DNA from: Zygnema cylindricum
Taxonomy: Eukaryota; Streptophyta; Zygnematophyceae; Zygnematales; Zygnemataceae
Assembly (NCBI GenBank): GCA_037447655.1
Contig: JBBHKE010001655.1
Coordinates: forward strand, 126,001 to 188,324
Direction of reading: 5' to 3'
DNA length: 62,324 bases
The position numbers and the translations under genes are program-made. This document shows, piece after piece, positions 1 to 11,500 of this stretch; positions within the stretch are counted from its first letter, which is position 1, and each line of letters begins with the position of its first letter. Below the pieces are notes generated by a model that saw only the letters and a program-made list of their open reading frames with translations, was not told the origin of the DNA and searched no databases.

Positions 1-420
1 TTAAAAATAAAAATAGTTTTAAAAAAAAATCAAAGTAAAGAAATAAGGGCAACAACAACATTAATAAAAAATTATATCAGTAAGTAATAATAATAGACGA
101 TAATAATGACGATAGTAAACAATAATTATAATAAATAACAGTAATAATAAAAAATAAGACGTAACAATAATATTCATTCTAACTGTACCGATAGTACCCA
201 ATACTGATGAAGGTAATGAATATAATAATAGCAATAATAATAGTAATCATAATAATGATTAATAATAGTAATAATAATAACAACAAAAATTTGAATCAAT
301 AATAATAAAAATAAATTATAATAACAAAAATTAATGAAAACAATAATAATTAGTAGTGATGATAGTTTATAAAAATGGTAGTTCATGATTATGATAGTTC
401 ATAATAATAAATGTTAGATT
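1..420. repeat. AT-rich trinucleotide-like low-complexity DNA
   Basis: Almost pure A/T sequence dominated by irregular AAT/TAA/ATA runs on both strands. A 70-residue open frame on the minus strand here is only Tyr/Ile/Leu codons from the composition, so no gene is called. It abuts the tRNA-like repeat to the right. Confidence 0.85.
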
Positions 421-463
421 TCCATGAAATCCGGGATTCGGCATGTCCCATACTAGGGAAAAT

Positions 464-575
464 TTGAGCCGGCTAGGGCTCGAACCTGGGATCTCTGACT
501 TAAGCTGTCAGCGCACACTGTCTGCGCACTAACCAATGTGCCACCAGCTCGATGACACTAACCATTGTGCCACCA
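464..575 (-). mobile_element. tRNA-derived SINE-like fragment with duplicated A-box end
   Basis: Read on the minus strand this has a pol III internal promoter layout. An A-box-like segment TGGCACATTGGTTAGTGC (plus positions about 526-543) is followed by a good B-box GGTTCGAGCCC (plus 476-486) at roughly tRNA spacing, and then a segment ending CCGGCTC. The A-box end is present twice in tandem (about 525-554 and 557-583), separated by a few bases. The cloverleaf does not fold convincingly as an intact tRNA and no anticodon can be assigned. I therefore infer a tRNA-derived SINE head or a tRNA pseudogene rather than a functional tRNA. Confidence 0.5.
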
Positions 576-639
576 GCTCGATGTAGAGCCTGGCGGGTCC
601 GTATTTTAGGCGGCTTCGAGTGTGACGTATCACATTCTA

Positions 640-3600
640 CCCCGTATTGAACCGGCTCCACGTGCCAAATCAACACCCCCCCTCACGGGAAAGCCGGTCA
701 AACCATCCGCAATCCCGCTGTGCTGTGCAGATGTTCTCTTTTCGAAATCGTGGCCGACTGAAACCTTGGCCGCATTTGGAGCCTTTAGAGATGGCGGTTT
801 TGGAAGAATCTTGGTTACATAAAAGTAAAAATGTAAATTCCTTTGAATCTTCCCATATTAATCCCCTCCTTTCTAACTTCTCAATTCCGGTCATCAATGC
901 ATCACTGAAAGTTCTAATTTCCCAAATCTTTAACTTCGGTTTCTTTTCTGTCAAGTGGACTAACTCTTCACTTACATGTTCAGATTCTTCTTCGACTGGT
1001 TGAATGGGATGACAAGTGGAGAACTCCTATGAGGCTTCTCCCACTTTCTTCAAAAACTCTTCTCCTCTCTGGTGAGTTCCAATTTCTTTTGCTAGTTTCT
1101 TTTGCTGTTGTTTGACTTTTGCATTGACTTTTGCACTCTTTTTCGGTTTTTGTATCATGTGGCAATGAGCTTGAAAGGACGTTGAAGTAATTATGACTTA
1201 CGTTTTCTTTTCCTGTTTTTCGTTCTTTGCTTACGTCAGTCTGATTTTTCTTGATATAAAAATTGTTTGCTCCTCCACTGTTTGTAGATTCCTTACCGGC
1301 CTTCATAAAAGGAGATCCTTCTAATGGTGGATTTCCTTCCCTTGAGGTGTCTTCCTTGAGGATGATACAAGTCTTTGCCATCGGCAAATCCGTCCTCTTC
1401 TCGGTTGAATCAATTAACGGTGAGATTTGGTTATTGATGATCTCTTTTCTTGTGCATGCTTTAGTTCAAGTTGCAACTCTGTCAAAACTTAGTTTGCTCC
1501 TCATCGGAACTTCTTTAATACATACTTTCCGATTATCACTTGTTGGCGTGAGCAAATTTGATGCATGAATCTTCTCGATTTTTGGTGGAGTTACTCACAT
1601 GCATTTCATCACCTATTTTGCAGAGCATTTTTTTGTCTGTGATGACTTTGCTCCTGCCTTGTGAGACTTTGCTCCTGCCTTGTGATTGTCGTCACAGATG
1701 CAAAAGGTGGAGAATTCAAGGCTTCTTTTGGATTGAACACTGAGGCAAACTTGACTAGTGGGGCGCTCAGTTCTGAGTGGGGCGCTCACTTCTGACTGTC
1801 TTCTGACATGGTAAGATTTTTTTTTTGTTACCTTTCTTATAATTGGTGAAGTTCGTGAATTTGTCGTCGGATTTGATGACTAACGTTCGTTGAATGCCTC
1901 CCACTTTATTGTTGTTTTTGTTCTCTCTCCGTTTGCCATGGTCGTCAACGCGAGAGGTGGAGGATTCAAGGATTTTTTCGGATTAGAGATTGAGGCAAAC
2001 TTGGCTAGTAGGGCGCTCAGTTTTGACTCCTTTCTCAGATGGTAAGTTTTCTACTTTGTCACCTTTCTCATAATTGGTGAAGTTGGTGAATTTGTCGTCT
2101 GATTTGATGACTATATTCGCTGAATGCCTCCCACTTCTTCGTTGTTTTTGTTCTCACTACGTTTGCATTCTACTATTTGTTTGTTCCCCTTTTCTCTCTT
2201 TTTATTTGCCATCACATTAAAATTGTTTTTTCTATTTTGCCGATCAGTGTTCTTATTCTGAATGCCTTGGTCGACATAACGCGAATTTGTGCTCATGTGA
2301 CTGCATGTAGCCACTCGGCTGCCAATGATCTTTGAAATTCGTTGGGTCGTCTTTTTCTCAGCATTCTCAATTTGATGAGTGGACCTATACCCCTTTTCAG
2401 TGATCCTCTTTGATTCTTCTTTCTTAGAATCAACTATTTTACACTTGACATGATTTTGTCACTGCTTGCAATTGTCGTCTCTGATCGAGGCTTAGTAGTT
2501 TTCTCTTTTGCAAAGTTTGATGCAAATTCTGATGTTTTCTGACTTTAAATGACTTTCTTTTGCTGCGTTGTTGCAAACATGCGTGTGCCACTTTTGTTGC
2601 CTATTTTGCATTCGATATTGACGTGCTTGACAAGTTTGCATTCTGTTGTTTTCTTGTACATGACACTGTTTAGATTTTTTTTGCGGATGATGGATGGCGC
2701 ACTTGTTTGACTTTGTGCATTCTCCGCAACATCTCCGCAGATTTTTTCATCACCTATCGTGGGTACGCCGTTCTGAGCGTGGTGTCATTCTGAGATAGCT
2801 GATCTTTGACATTTTTGTGGTATGATCTCTTTTTTGTCTCTCTTTGAGCTGGGTGACCCTAACTTTTAGGATATTGGTTCTTTCAAGTGCTCCGCTTGGA
2901 GCTGATGATGGCACTTGACTTATTTGACCCGTGTTCCATCTTTGCATTCGTTGTTGCAGCAACATCTACATAGTAAAATGTGCAACTTTTCTATTCGCTG
3001 CTTTGCATTTTTCCAATTTTGTTTTTTTTGGTGGTCTCCTTTATCTTGGGCTAGATGGCTTATCATCCACTGATGCTTTTCACTTTGGGATGCCTAGGTT
3101 CAAAAATGGATCCCTCACCCAACTGATTTGGCAGCTCCATCAAAAGACTGCGGACGGAGATACTGCTATATGCTCTTGGCTGATGGTTGATCTCTTTATA
3201 TTGCTTCCCCAAAATGGTGAGCTTTTTTTCCTTTTCTATCTGCCCTCGTGGCATATCTGGTTCACGAGGACATATCTAGCTCACGTGTGAGAGCGTGGTG
3301 CAGTCTGAAGTTTGGCTTGCAATGAGGTCGATAAAGATTTTTTTATTTCCAACTTTCTCTACTCCATTATCAGTAGTTATGCTTATCACCTCTTCGCTGT
3401 GGTAGTCCTTGATTTGAATGTTGAAATCGCAAAGAGAGTCTTTCAATATGGGTTTTGACAAGTTTGTTTTGTCTCTACCCCGTCACCTGCGTGATCACTA
3501 ATTTGACCGCTTGATTCCTTGATGTCAGGCTCACAGTTGGAGGCCTTTGCGTGCATCACCACTTCGGTAAAGCTTTCTGCAGCAATCAGTTTCTTGACAA

Positions 3601-4078
3601 CCTCCTCCCATTTCCACTCCATCCCCTTGCGACCCTCCAATCAGGTGAGAATCGATGTGAACTTATGAGGTGGGGACAGCAGTAGTAAAGAAATCTTAGT
3701 CACTATTAGAAGGTGCAAAGTGCAGATTTGCTGATTCTGCTTTGACTAGGTTCTTAGAAAAATGGGAAATGTTTTTTTGGAGTCATTGTATTATCATAGA
3801 AAGAGTGAGTTAACGATCGGAGCAGTCCAATCCCTATTGTCATTGATGGTCTTTCAGTTGTCTTCTTTATTAACTTTTCCCCTTTGAGCCCTTAATGTTT
3901 TTTTCCAAGGCTCTCATCTCATTCGCATCGAATTTTCGGATCTGATTTGCTGCTCTCGTTGTTGTTGCAAAAAACCTCCGATTTTTCCAATGTATTCTCA
4001 GCCGTTTTGGGATGGCTGTAACTTTCTTCTCACGGAATTTCGAACTCTTTTGGGTCTTTTACGGGTAGGCTTTTAACC
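640..4078 (-). mobile_element. Relic copy A of the LTR-retrotransposon family, internal region
   Basis: Old, decayed internal region of the same family as the young element at 8,024-13,592, read on the minus strand. Supports: (1) a gag fragment at 3,443-3,960; (2) a degraded primer-binding-site stretch at about 4,061-4,078 just inside the LTR, ending ttttaacc where the young copy has cataacc; (3) long stretches that are the reverse complement of relic B, for example 2,280-2,410 against 7,250-7,370 and 1,375-1,500 against 7,880-7,990. It carries its own local duplications: a roughly 240-bp tandem copy at about 1,735-2,155 and a 22-bp one near 1,645-1,690. Frames are broken throughout, so it cannot encode a full protein. 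No 3' LTR is recognisable at its left end. Confidence 0.75.
3443..3960 (-). pseudogene. gag-like fragment of relic A
   Basis: The open part (3,443-3,640) contains KWEEVVKKLIAAESFTEVVM, which aligns with the gag of the young copy (KWEDVVKMLI, then TEVVMPEKASE) and of relic B (KWEEVVEKLIVAEGSNEVVM). This is the C-terminal end of the copia-type gag (UBN2-like) helical domain. It continues without a stop through the position where the young copy has UAG (GQISDH here), so the ancestral frame ran on. The upstream part of gag (3,640-3,960) is recognisable only as interrupted similarity. Confidence 0.65.
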
Positions 4079-4690
4079 TGGAGCGCCTGGTTAGTCATCC
4101 GGGCTAACGGGAATAGTTTCTTGTAACAACAGAAAGCATGTGGCCACAAATCAAACACGCAAAACGGCTTGGGAATTCACAAAAAGTAGAAAGATAAAAA
4201 AGATGTAGAGTACGAAAAGATTTATGTAGCAAACAGACAGGATAGACAAAGCTGAATCTTAAGAATAGCTGTAGCTTTCATTAATGGCCTTTTTAGGACA
4301 ATTTGTTACAATGAGGACTTTATCATAAAACCAATTTAATTTTACTTTTTGTCATACTCTCAACGTCCGACTTGCTCTGCTAAATTGATGGATGAAAGGT
4401 ATCTTTCTGTTTTTTTTGCAATGATTTTTATTTTCTACAAGATAGTATATACACTAATTGCACACGTAATGTGGTCGAATTATATCTTATTTACATATTG
4501 ACTGTCCATCAAAAAGTCCGACGTCTGTACACAATTCCGTATACAAAGCATTCACTAAAACATAAAATAGTTTGGTTCTATTTCGTAAGTTCCAATTCGT
4601 CACGTCACATCATGCTGTATATATGCAAATTGGTATTATCGTCAAAATCGATAGATCACTAAAGATCCTCCAAAACTAACACATCGTTAT
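4079..4690 (-). repeat. Diverged 5' LTR of relic A
   Basis: The inner edge TGGAGCGCCTGGTTAGTCATC and following bases match the young LTR (TGTCGCTCTGGGTCGGTCATC) in order. They share the segments CATCCGRGCTAACGGGAA, gccacaga/gccacaaa, attt..gacagga, agctttaat/agctttcatt and ttaggac. The right (outer) edge is fixed only by the symmetry point with the mirror-image LTR that follows; no clean terminal ACCA survives. Confidence 0.65.
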
Positions 4691-4699
4691 AGATAAATC

Positions 4700-5310
4700 A
4701 TAGTTTTGGACTATCATCAGCCATCCATCGATTTTGACGAAAGTACTGATTTGGACAAATGCGACACGATGTGACGAAACAAATCGGAATGTAAAAAATT
4801 AAACCAAACGACTATATTTTTGAATGAATGCTTTAGGTATATAATTGTGTACATACGTGCGACAATTCGCGGTAGATAATTATTGTGTAAATATGAAATG
4901 ATAGGACCACACAATGTGACTTAATTAGTGTAGACCGTTTGTTGCCATAGAAAAGACAAAACAGAGTATATAGAATGATACCTTTTATCCAACAATTTAG
5001 CAGAGCAAGTCAGACATAGAGAGGAAGACAAAGAGTAAAATAATTTGGCTTTATTGAAAAGTTTTTTGTAACAAATTGTCATAAAATGACCATTAATGAA
5101 AGCTAAGGCTATTCCTGAGATTCAACTTTGTCTATTCTATCTGTTTACTATATATATATATCTCTTTACTCTACACTTTTTCTATCTATCTATTACCCGT
5201 GACTCCTTAAGCCCCTTTGCGTGTTTGATCTGTGACTGGTGTGACTGGTCCACACTGTCTGTGATAACGGGGAACTCTTCCAATTAACTAATGACTGACC
5301 AGGCGCGACA
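4700..5310 (+). repeat. Diverged 5' LTR of relic B, inverted relative to relic A
   Basis: Mirror image of 4,079-4,690. Examples are cgattttgacga (4,730) against tcgtcaaaatcga (4,640), atagaatgatacctttt (4,971) against aaggtatctttctg (4,396), and ggctttattgaaaa against the matching segment of the other arm. It ends ...gaccaggcgcgaca at 5,310 and is followed at once by a decayed primer-binding site. The two LTRs make a roughly 1.2-kb palindrome centred near 4,695. Confidence 0.65.
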
Positions 5311-5326
5311 AGTTATGGGACCACCC
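5311..5326 (+). other. Decayed primer-binding site of relic B
   Basis: agttatgggaccaccc directly follows the LTR end. Compared with the young copy's ggttatgggcccacc it has only two or three substitutions, so relic B used the same initiator-tRNA-Met anticodon-arm priming. Confidence 0.7.
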
Positions 5327-5729
5327 ATAAAGATCTAAAAGGAGTTCGAAATTCCGAGAAAAAAAAGTAATAGCCATCCCAAGAAGCCTAAGAGTAGGGG
5401 AGAAGTATCGGAGGTTTTTGTAACAACTACGAGAGTACCAAATCAGATCTGAGAATCAGATGCGAATAAGGGGAGAGCTTTGGAAAAAAACTTCCAAGGG
5501 CTAGAAAAGGAAAGGTTAACGCAGAAGACAATAGAAGAATCACCCATGACAGTATGAATCGGAGTGCTTTGATCGCTAACTCTTACAATCTATGATAATA
5601 TAATGTCCCTCTAAGAAACCATTTCCAATTTTTCTAAGAGCCTAGTCAAAAACCATTTCCAATTTTTCTAAGAGCCTAGTCAAAGCAGAATCAGTCTATC
5701 TCCACCTTCCAAGAGTTTCTAAAATTTTA

Positions 5730-6290
5730 TTGCTACCGCTGTCTTTACCTCATAAGTTCACATCGGTTCTCACCTTATTGGAGGGCCTCGAGGGGAAGGA
5801 ATCGAAGTGGGAGGAGGTTGTCGAGAAACTGATTGTAGCAGAAGGCTCCAACGAGGTGGTGATGCCCGAAAAGGCCTCCAAGAGCCAACCTGGCATCATG
5901 AAGGGAACCCGTCAAATTAGTAAACAACTAGGTGAAAAGGTAGAGACTAAACAAAACAGTCAATACCCACTTCACAAAGACTCTGTCTGCAATTCCACCA
6001 TTCACATCAAAGAAGACTTGACGATTCTAGCATTTAGATCAAAGAAGACCACAGCCGAGAGACTTTGTCTACAATTCCCGCTTTCAGATCAAAGAAGACC
6101 ACAACGGAGAAGAGACATGCATGACAATTTTAGCATTCAGATCAAAGAAGTTTATAGCGAAGAAAAGACATGCAAAGAAAAGACATGCAGAACTATTGAA
6201 AATGAAAGAGAGAAAGCAGGAAACATAAAGACTTTTAACGATTCCATTCGAAGCCAAACTCCAGACTGCACCACGGTCTCACACGTGTGA
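5730..6290 (+). pseudogene. gag-like remnant of relic B
   Basis: A 186-residue open frame starting inside gag. The first residues (LPLSLPHKFTSVLTLLEGLE) align with LMSLPHRFKPVLTSLESLR of the young gag, followed by the WEEVVEKLI and PEKAS segments. It reads through the young copy's UAG position (GTRQIS). After about residue 80 it contains three imperfect repeats of an FRSKKTT / SDQRRPQ / FSIQIKE type segment. The upstream half of gag is lost to stops. Confidence 0.65.
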
Positions 6291-7928
6291 TTTTTTTTGA
6301 AAAGAGATGTTAAGGAAGGAGCCGCCTAATTAGATGGCTGAGGGCTATGTCTTTAAACCTACATATCCCAAAGTAGGAAGCATCAACGGATGGGACGCCA
6401 TCCAACCCAAAAGAAAAGAGAAGACCAAAAAGGACAAAATTGGAGTTCTAACTTTGCAAAGAATCAATGAAAACAGCGCACAGAAATGTTGCACAGACAG
6501 CTTTGCAAAAACAGCTTTGCAAAGGAACAACGAACAGAAGCAACGTTGTACAGACAACTTTGCAACGGATACTGCACCAACAGGTGCAAAGGTCAAACAC
6601 GAATTAGGCAAAGAGAGTTGCCTTAGCTCCAAATGGAACACACAAACTTTGCAACGGATACTGCACCAACAGGTGCAAAGGTCAAACACGAATTAGGCAA
6701 AGAGAGTCACCTTAGCTCCAAGTGAAGCACACAAGAGATTCGAGATCTTAAAGCTAAAGGTCACCAATCTTAAGAGGATACGGGAAGGAGATCTTACCTC
6801 AAAGGTCAAAGATGAGCTGTCTCAAAACGATGCCACGCTCATCTGCAACGCTTCAGAAAAGCATGAACCCATAGAAGGTGATGAAAAAATCTGCGGAGAT
6901 ATTACAAAGAATGCGCAAAGTCGACCAAGTGCGCCATCGACTATCCGCAAAGAGGAACATAACAGTATCTTGTACAAAAAAACAACAAAATGCTAACTTG
7001 TCAAGCACGTTAATATCGAAATTAAAGGAGGAAACAAAGGTGGCACTTACATGTTTGCAGCAGTGTAACAAATGAACTTCAACAACAAAAATCAGGGAAA
7101 ATCGGACCTTATACCAGAGTAAATCACCAACCCTTAGTCGAAGATGACGCATACAAACTTAGACAAATCAACAAACTTAGAGAAATCAAAGAGCGACAAT
7201 AACATAGTTGATTCTAAAAAAAAAAATTCAAACAGGATCGACGAAAAGGGGTATAGGTCCACTGACCAAATACAAGGTGTTGAGAAAAAAACGACACAAC
7301 GAGTTTCGAAGATCATTGGTAGCCGAGTGGCTACATGCGGTACCATGAGCACAAATTTGCGTCATGTTGACCAAGGCAGTGAAAGTAAGAACATCGATAT
7401 GCAAAATAGAGGAACCAATTTTAATGTGACAGCAAAAAAACAAATAGAGGAGGGGAACAAGCAAAGAATAGAAGGCAAATTAAGTGAGAGCAAGGACAAC
7501 CAAAACGCGATAGGCATTCATCGAACATTACTCACCAAAACGGACGACAACTTTAGCAATTATGAAAAAAGTAGGAGCAAAAGAAACAAAAATAAAAACT
7601 TACTATCTGTGAAGGCACTCAGAACCAAGTGCCCCATTAGTCAAGATAGCCTAAATGTCCAATACGAAGGAAGCCTTGAATCCTCAACCTTCCACATCTA
7701 TGACGACCATCACAATGCGAGAGCAAAAAGAGATGCTTTGCAAAACAGGTGAAACACATGACAATAACTCCACCAGAAAACGAGAAGATTTATGCATTAT
7801 ATTTACTCACACCAACAAGTAATTATAGGCAAGTGAAGAAAGAAGCTCAAATTAGGAGCAAGCTAATTATTGAGTGAGTTGCAGCTAAGACTAAGGCACA
7901 CACAGGAAAAGAGATCATCAACAACATT

Positions 7929-8023
7929 CAAATCTCACCGTTAATTGATTTAACGGAGAAGAGGACGGATTTATCGAGGGCAAAAACTCACATCATCCTC
8001 AACGTCACCTCAAGCGAAAGATA
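7929..8023 (+). repeat. 95-bp flank segment repeated on the far side of the young element
   Basis: caaatctcaccgttaattga... up to the LTR edge recurs at 13,593-13,687, immediately after the other LTR, with about 10% differences. It is too long and too diverged to be a target-site duplication. It is part of the family's internal sequence, also seen inverted in relic A at about 1,375-1,430. Confidence 0.8.
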
Positions 8024-8560
8024 TGTCGCTCTGGGTCGGTCATCCGAGCTAACGGGAAGAGATTCCCGTAGCCACAGATAGCTTAGACCGGCCACAGGTC
8101 AATACACGCAGAGGGGCTTTAGGGAGTCACAGAATATTTAGACAGGAGAGATGGGAAAGATTAGTGAGGGATATAATTAGCAAACAGGAAGTAGGCAAAG
8201 AGACAGAATAGAAATGTAGAAAAGCCGTAGCTTTAATAAGTGGTCCTCTTAGGACAAAAAGTGTTACAAATGACTTTCTCTAATAAAGCCAAATTCTATT
8301 CCTTGTCTCACTTGACTATGTCTGAACTGCTATTCTTTTCATTAATGGATGAAGGGATGTTTCTTGTCTCTTCTGAGTGCCTATTTGTATTCTAATGCTA
8401 TCTGACTGAATGATGCACTCTCTATTGTGGTCCAATGAAATGATGCCTACACATGCTTGTTCACTTGGATCTGACTATGTACAACTGCATGATTGCAATA
8501 ATGGTGTGACTCCATGTCGTCCAAATCCTGACATCCGTCCGTACAAATGGTACTGTACCA
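8024..8560 (-). repeat. 3' LTR of the young element
   Basis: 537 bp. On the plus strand it starts TGTCGCTCTGGG and ends GGTACTGTACCA. It differs from 13,056-13,592 at the bases near 8,443 (cctac against ccttc) and near 8,529 (atcct against atctt). The stop of ORF2 (8,475) falls inside it. It contains a small inverted motif, ggtcctcttaggac. Confidence 0.92.
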
Positions 8561-11500
8561 CGAAGTGACGTCGGTCACACAAAATCGGCGATGTGACACC
8601 TGTCACATAAAATCGGCGATACCCGATATTGCCCAAAATCGCCAATAAAATCAACACTCCCACTCGAGTTTGCGGCGATATGGGTTCGCGTAAAAGATCG
8701 CTTTGAAATAACTTTGGGTCGATTCGAAGTCGCCCGTAGATACAAAAGTCGCACTGATCCTTGCCAATGGAAATTGCCGTGTGTCCGTTCGAACTGTGAA
8801 CCTGTACGGCGTGAAATTCGGAAGGTATGAAATTTCCTCCCACTTTCGCATGTGAAATTGTTTCGTCGCATGCTAACAAGTTTTTCATGTAAACATTGGA
8901 ATCCGATGTGATTCCCTTGTGATTTAACACGTGGAGCTCATTCGTTTCGTTTGTGAGCTCGAGACTCCCATATCCGTTGATCTCTGGTTTTGTAAATTTC
9001 CAAGATCGTGGATTCGATAACTTCGATGTCAGTTTCGACGTCTCTTCAAGTGGACCTCGTTCGTTGCCAACTGGGTGGTCTTTGACCGTCGATAATCTTG
9101 GGTGGTCCTCGTCCGTTGAATATTCTCGATGTACCTGCGTGCAATTTCGATGTACCTGCGAGAAACTTGTCAGTGAAATCGAACGGCTCTCGCTGTTCCT
9201 TGATTTCGGTTCAATGGTGTGGATTGCGATCGCGGATTTCAAGGTCGCGTGGTTGACGCCAATCCTACGTTTCACGTATGACTTGTCGCCCAATATGCCG
9301 TTGCCCACGAATGAAAAGCTTTGGTGTCGTGACGTAGTATGCGTTTCAGGTGGCGCATATGGTGAAGTCTCATTTGACCAAGACTTCGATGTACTTTGCG
9401 GTACGTTTATATTTGAATCAAGGGTCTCAATTGAGGGTTGAAATTCGATCGTGCGCCTTCGCCGCGATTTAGGGAAAGTACCTTCAATTGATTTAGGGAA
9501 GGTACCATCGATGAGTACCAAATCGTCCTTTGAGTTGGCATCAAGTGTACTTATGCCAACTTTTCCGAGGTAAGTGTAAATTTCACAATTTTCCCTGTCT
9601 GCTGTCTGTTCGCCCCTCTCCTTCTCTCTAAGTTCTCTTTCTCCCCTTAGCGTTTTCCTTCGTGCTTTCCTCTTCTCCTTCAGCTTCCTTGCCGAAGCTA
9701 CCGCTCCTCTTTTCCTCCCCTTGCTTCTGTTTGAAGCCGCAGCCTGTCCACCAATCAGATTTTTGGTAGTCTGCAGGCTGAAAATGGACATTGAGGTAGG
9801 GTTAGGAATTTGGGTTAGGGTTTCTTCCTCTTGCTCCTCCACGCGTTCTGCTGCGCTCCTTATGGCTGGACGCTCCGTCTGTACCTGCTTGGCGCTTGAA
9901 CTCGAATGTGGATGAAATTGAGCTTCCGAAATTTCTTCCTCCTCAAGGTGAGTGTAACTTTCTCCCTCCTTGGCTGCTTGCTTGATTGTTTCTTGTTCCA
10001 TAGAATTTCCCAGCAACGCATCTCTGAATGACCTGTATTTTGGTATTCCTCTGTCCTCTTTGACCTCCACTAACATCTCGGTTTCTTTGCTCGCAGATTT
10101 GGTGGTGGAATCGGTGGATTTCTTTGAGGTGCATAGTGGAGGAGATCCGAAATCTCCCACTATCTCTAAACTGTAAGGTAACTTCTCAGCCGACTCTCTC
10201 CTTTGACTTCTTCCACTCTTTTGTTCCTTTGCATGTAGCGAATCTATGCTAGGAGATTTTTTGACTTTTACCTTGTGATCTCCAATTTTCTCCAACTGAA
10301 TGACTTGTGGCAGATTTTTGGATTTCTTGTTGTTGACATTTGATGTCGCTTGTGGACCTCTGTGTGCAGGTCCGCTTCCTTCATCTCCTAGGGATGAGGT
10401 ATTTGGAGAGCCAACTGGTTTTCTCCCGCTCTTCATCTCATTCGGCCGTGTCCTCCATGCTTGAGGTAAGACACAAATTGCCGCTTTTGGAACATGTTTC
10501 TCACCGTGTGATGCAAATGTTCCAAGATTCTCTAAGCTGTTCGAGGTTTCTTTGCTCCTCTGATCTGACTCGTGCCTGAGTCCTCCTTGATCCTCTTTGT
10601 TTCCTCTTGGCGTTTGTGTCAAAGTGGGCATCAATTTCGCCGACTCACATACTTTTCTTGCTTTCTCCTGTGGCGTTTTTGACAGATTTTTCTGAATTTC
10701 GTATGCCGAAGCAGTGTTCCTCCCGTCGATGGAAGTGGGGATTGGAGAGTGATGGTGGTGACTCCAGCTGACCCTGTCACCTGTACTTCTGATCCTGTAC
10801 CTGCAGGTTAGTAAGTTCACCCCCTTGTCTTTTGATTCTTTCTCCTTTCTCCCACTGTTTTGCATCTCCTTTTCTACGTAATGTCTTTCTTTTTCATTCT
10901 GTCTTCTCTCTACCCCTTGCTCACCAATGCTTCCGCTGTCAAAGTCCCCTAGACTCTTGGTTTCTGTGAGATTTCGAACATATGGTTTGCTACTTTCGGG
11001 TTCTTCTGCCACTCTTCCACTTTCTGCATGAGTTTTACTATAACAAAACTGACTGTCGAAAGACTGATTTTTGATATCTCTTTCTCTATGCAGGTCTTGG
11101 ACTATCTTGTCATTGGAGCTAGTTTTTGAGACTCTGTCCGTGCTACCTAGACCGACTATGACTGAGAGGGTATTTCTGGTTCTCTCTCTACCTCCGCCTT
11201 TGTCATCTCGCTTGGGATTGCCTCTCACCCTTTCAAGATTCTTAAGGTAAGTTTTTGAATCTCCTTCCCCTTTTTCCTCCTTGACATGCATTTGATTTCC
11301 TCCATTTGGTGAGGTTGTGTTCTGTACACCTGCAATGACGGCACTTTGTGACATGTGATCCTTCGTAATGTTATGATCCTTTGTCACTTGTCTTCCTGTA
11401 TCAACATGCATGATTACTGTGAGATCTGTCTCCTCTTGCTTTGCTTGACTGATGGCGTTCTCTTTGCTGACTTGCAGGACGTCGATCTCGTCCTCCTTGC

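Larger units (their letters stand above)
5311..8023 (+). mobile_element. Relic copy B of the LTR-retrotransposon family, internal region
   Basis: Plus-strand internal region following LTR 4,700-5,310 and its primer-binding site. It holds a gag remnant (5,730-6,290) and then a 202-residue Lys/Ser/Asn-rich frame (7,144-7,752) of the same polar composition as ORF2 of the young copy. Local tandem duplications are visible: two identical 34-bp units at 5,617-5,650 and 5,651-5,684, and a duplication of about 97 bp at about 6,556-6,720. It stops abruptly at 8,023, where the young element begins. Confidence 0.75.

Noticed and set aside
464-583. Functional tRNA gene
   Set aside because: A and B boxes are present but the cloverleaf arms and anticodon cannot be assigned and the 5' part is duplicated; kept as SINE-like only.
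8018-8030. Target-site duplication of the young LTR element
   Set aside because: The bases before 8,024 (aaagata) and after 13,592 (caaatct) do not match.
8953-9441. 162-codon plus-strand frame and similar antisense frames inside the young element
   Set aside because: Antisense shadows of ORF2, with no independent support.
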